From positions 1 to 52,415 of the forward strand of contig JBHELG010000055.1 of assembly GCA_046263195.1 (NCBI GenBank): a stretch of 52,415 nt of DNA, in the 5' to 3' direction. The position numbers and the translations under genes are program-made. The first letter of the stretch is position 1, and the number at the start of each line of letters is the position of its first letter. Below the pieces are notes generated by a model, which made no database searches, had not been told where the DNA came from, and saw nothing but the letters and a program-made list of their open reading frames with translations. Origin of the DNA: JBHELG01 sp046263195. Its GTDB lineage: Bacteria; Actinomycetota; Nitriliruptoria; Nitriliruptorales; JAHWKO01. Below, in pieces: positions 50,625 through 52,415 of this stretch.

Positions 50625-50779
50625 CTCCTGCGCGGAGTAGCTCCCAGGTCCTTCTTCGGCGCCAACACCTTGACAGCGTCCAAGTTCGCTAGGACAGACG
50701 AGAGCGTACGTTCCTGTGACTCGCGGACAGCTCACGGGCGCCGCTCGCTGGTCCTGGCGCCAACAACCGTCCTCACCGG

Positions 50780-51088
50780 TCAGTGCTCGTCGAGCGGTGG
50801 CTCCGTCGCGTGCAGGTTGAGGATCGTGAGTTCCGCAGATATCGGCGGAGGGAATCCGAAAGACGCCAAAATCTCCTCAAACTCCTTGCTAGCCCACCGA
50901 GTTCGCACATGCTCCTCCGACTCCCAGACGCCGATGATGTACAAGGCGTCTTCGCTGATCGCGCAGTGATGGCGCAGTTCGCCGAAGCTTGTCGCGCCGC
51001 CCCGACTGGTAATCAGCGCGTGTGCTCTGTCGTACGCCTGAATCAACTCGCGCACGTCCCCGTCGAACCGCGCGATCAACATGACAGC
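50780..51088 (-). CDS. Dimeric alpha/beta-barrel (antibiotic monooxygenase-like) protein
   Basis: 102 residues from ATG 51088, which follows GGAG at about 9 bases. The layout fits a ferredoxin-like dimeric alpha-beta barrel: MLIARFDGDVRELIQAYDRAHALI, then HHCAISEDALYIIGVWESEEHVRTRW, as in many small monooxygenase-like proteins. Function unknown. ATG 51127 would add 13 residues without a good ribosome site. Confidence 0.7.
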   Translation of the reverse strand, partial: AVMLIARFDGDVRELIQAYDRAHALITSRGGATSFGELRHHCAISEDALYIIGVWESEEHVRTRWASKEFEEILASFGFPPPISAELTILNLHATEPPLDEH

Positions 51089-51174
51089 CATCTCCCACGT
51101 CTCCGTCTCACAATTCGCCATGTTCATCCCCGGTTGGGGACGGCTGATGGGGCCAAACGCTTCCGCCCACCTCC

Positions 51175-51525
51175 TCAGGGGAGAGGCACGACGTACGATT
51201 CGACGCGGGCGATCTGGTCGCCTGCGAACGTGAAGACATCGCAGAAGGCGAATCGGCGCACCTCGCCGCTCTTGTGCGTGGTTTCACCGGCGCCAGTCGC
51301 GACGACAACGTCGGCCTCCTCAATCAGCCGATCGAGGGTCAAGGTCGGACTCTCCACGAACTCCTCGTTCTCGATCTCTCGGTCAAACTCGGCCTTACCT
51401 GTGAGGTGTTTGTATCCGGGCAGATCCCATGTGATGCCGTCAGTCAGGCAGGCCAGAATCTTCTCGTGGTCGCTCTGGCGGAATCCCTCGAAGTACTTTT
51501 CGACGACGTCCTTGCGTAGCGTCAC
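51175..51525 (-). CDS. SnoaL/NTF2-like protein
   Basis: 116 residues with the cone-shaped SnoaL/NTF2 pattern: VVEKYFEGFRQSDHEKILACLTDGITWDLPG, then strands ending RRFAFCDVFTFAGDQIARVESYVVPLP. Such proteins are small isomerases, lyases or binding proteins; no substrate can be assigned. Start is GTG 51525. It lies on the same strand as the antitoxin-like remnant upstream. Confidence 0.78.
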   Translation of the reverse strand: MTLRKDVVEKYFEGFRQSDHEKILACLTDGITWDLPGYKHLTGKAEFDREIENEEFVESPTLTLDRLIEEADVVVATGAGETTHKSGEVRRFAFCDVFTFAGDQIARVESYVVPLP

Positions 51526-51582
51526 GCCTCGGGTCCTTGAGTTGACGCTCCGACAACGGGTCCGCTACGTCCGGGTCGTGTC

Positions 51583-51854
51583 CTAGGAGGCGCCTGGCCG
51601 ATCCAGGCCCTCAGCGCGGTGCTCCGATCGGACGGCAGCGACTTCTGTCGCGGCGAGCGCCATGGCCCATTACCGGTGAGGTCGCTTCGCTCCCACACGC
51701 GAGCCGCGATCACGGTCGATGATGCCTCGCGTCGGCCCCGCCGCACCGCTTCTTCGAGAACGTCGTCGCGAGATCGACCGCTGCGTGCAGCGCGCCTCTC
51801 GACCCAGCGCAGCAGTTCCTCGTCGATCTCAATTTGTGCGTTGATACGCGACAT
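51583..51854 (-). pseudogene. Ribbon-helix-helix antitoxin-like gene, frameshifted
   Basis: The N-terminus MSRINAQIEIDEELLRWVERRAARSGRSRDDVLEEAVRRG is a typical RHH DNA-binding domain of antitoxins. The frame continues ARVWERSDLTGN and then becomes Arg/Pro-rich. In another frame the expected family C-terminus appears: MALAATEVAAVRSEHRAEG, ending at a TAG at 51583-51585. One base seems missing near 51672. No toxin (VapC, MazF or similar) follows; the next gene is a SnoaL protein. It is either an orphan remnant or carries a sequence error. Confidence 0.65.
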
Positions 51855-51985
51855 CGGTTATCTCCTGCAACGCTGCAAAGATTGTGACCCGTGAAATGCT
51901 GGGCGACTACCGGCGCGTGCGGAGGTGCGTGTCCCGGGGCTCGTTATCCGATGAAGCACGTGATCTTCCCGGTATCGTCAACGGC

Positions 51986-52160
51986 TGAAAAGTGACCCCC
52001 TCTCGACGGTTGAATCTTGACCCCCCCTGGCCCGTTGGGATTACGCTGTGTCGTCGGTTCGCACTCGTCCCAGGTCACGGTCCTTGAGGCGGTAGCTGTC
52101 GCCCCTGAGGAGATGACCTCGGCGTGGCGAACGAGGCGGTCCCGGATCGACGCGTTGCTG
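51986..52160 (-). mobile_element. IS21-family remnant (istB 3' end and element terminus)
   Basis: On the minus strand, NASIRDRLVRHAEVIS and, in a shifted frame, GDSYRLKDRDLGRVRTDDTA ending at TAA 52041-52043, match the last 40 residues of IstB, the IS21 AAA+ helper. Beyond the stop are two similar GAAnnnTGACCCCC stretches (51987-52000 and 52012-52026), like the short repeats at IS21 ends. IstB is cut about 120 bases from its end, at about 52160, where unrelated coding sequence begins. It is a dead fragment. Confidence 0.7.
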
Positions 52161-52165
52161 ATAGC

Positions 52166-52415
52166 TCACGCTCCTGTCTCAGGCCGCCGTGCGTGCGACG
52201 GCTCGTTATCTCGCTCAGTGTCCAGGGCCTTAAAGTCGCTCGCCAGCAGCGGAACTGCGAGGAGCACGATCAGGAGCCCTGGAGCGGAATGGAAGACCGC
52301 TGTGGGCCAGGGAACCAAATCGCTTGCTGCCTCAAGGAGGAGAGGGACGTGGGTACTCGTCATCCACAGTCCCGCCAAGAAGACTACGCCTGAAACAGTG
52401 ATCGAGAATATCCCG
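52166..52415 (-). CDS. Partial membrane protein, cut by window edge
   Basis: The frame is open to the window end and gives 82 residues of a C-terminus: a hydrophobic stretch (IFSITVSGVVFLAGLWM), a loop (TSTHVPLLLEAASDLVPW) and a second TM helix (APGLLIVLLAVPLLA), then a polar tail ending PETGA. The N-terminus is outside the window. The family is not recognised. The stop lies about 6 bases from the IS21 remnant, so the insertion may have trimmed or fused its end. Confidence 0.5.
   Translation of the reverse strand, partial: GIFSITVSGVVFLAGLWMTSTHVPLLLEAASDLVPWPTAVFHSAPGLLIVLLAVPLLASDFKALDTERDNEPSHARRPETGA

Noticed and set aside
51522..51854. Intact 110-residue RHH protein
   Set aside because: The last 60 residues are Arg/Pro-rich and unlike the family, whereas the expected C-terminus is found in another frame.

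Overview
The window is high-GC DNA from an actinobacterium. It carries a complete Pup-proteasome locus, paired WYL regulators (PafBC type), NucS, HemQ, a BldC-type regulator and a mycothiol-dependent-enzyme-like protein. No rRNA or complete tRNA is present to fix the lineage; an Acidimicrobiia-like affiliation is only a guess.

Left end (0.1-1.5 kb): a DUF222/HNH (13E12-type) gene behind a perfect LexA-type SOS box, broken by two indels. Then 1.7-11.9 kb is one long minus-strand block, read from high to low coordinates: arc/mpa, dop, pup, prcB, prcA, pafA, pafB, pafC, a small membrane protein, tatA, tatC. It encodes the tagging ligase, depupylase, tag, 20S core, unfoldase and DNA-damage regulators, with Tat translocase at the end. 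A ferredoxin gene diverges from arc. Facing it is a translationally coupled pair: a fusion of a ThiS/MoaD-like sulfur carrier with a TtuA-type tRNA thiolase, and the m1A58 methyltransferase TrmI. Both are expected to modify the tRNA T-loop.

15-34 kb is mostly conserved chromosomal genes: M15 peptidase, phosphoglycerate mutase, phosphodiester glycosidase, HemQ, an AMP-forming ligase, a metzincin-like secreted protein, a K+ channel with RCK domain, NucS, a primary-type sigma factor, YchF, an ABC1 kinase, acyl-CoA synthetase, a MDMPI-type protein, a receptor Ser/Thr kinase and a diacylglycerol-kinase-like enzyme. An intergenic repeat family (38-bp and about 65-bp units) lies between kch and nucS and again upstream of ychF.

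34-41.5 kb is mixed: a frameshifted Tat-lipoprotein esterase, YibE/F, BldC, a frameshifted DinB-like gene, TfoX-N, a PrmC-like methyltransferase, OsmC, a glycolipid-binding-like protein and a membrane-anchored lipase.

At 41.80 kb a detached tRNA 3' end suggests an integration scar. Immediately beyond it (41.86-48.48 kb) is the most novel region, a divergent seven-gene cluster. One arm encodes a polytopic membrane protein carrying two Cdc48-like AAA+ modules plus a small membrane partner. The other arm is five tightly overlapping genes: a WXG100-like protein, a long helical/glycine-zipper protein with C-terminal WxGDRA repeats, a DcrB/LpqN-like protein, a three-TM protein and a possible EspG-like chaperone. 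No FtsK/SpoIIIE (EccC) ATPase is visible, so this looks like a type VII-like system built around a different motor. The right end (48.8-52.4 kb) holds an HxlR regulator divergent from a hydrolase, two small alpha/beta proteins, a frameshifted ribbon-helix-helix antitoxin-like gene, an IS21-family remnant and a membrane protein cut by the window edge.
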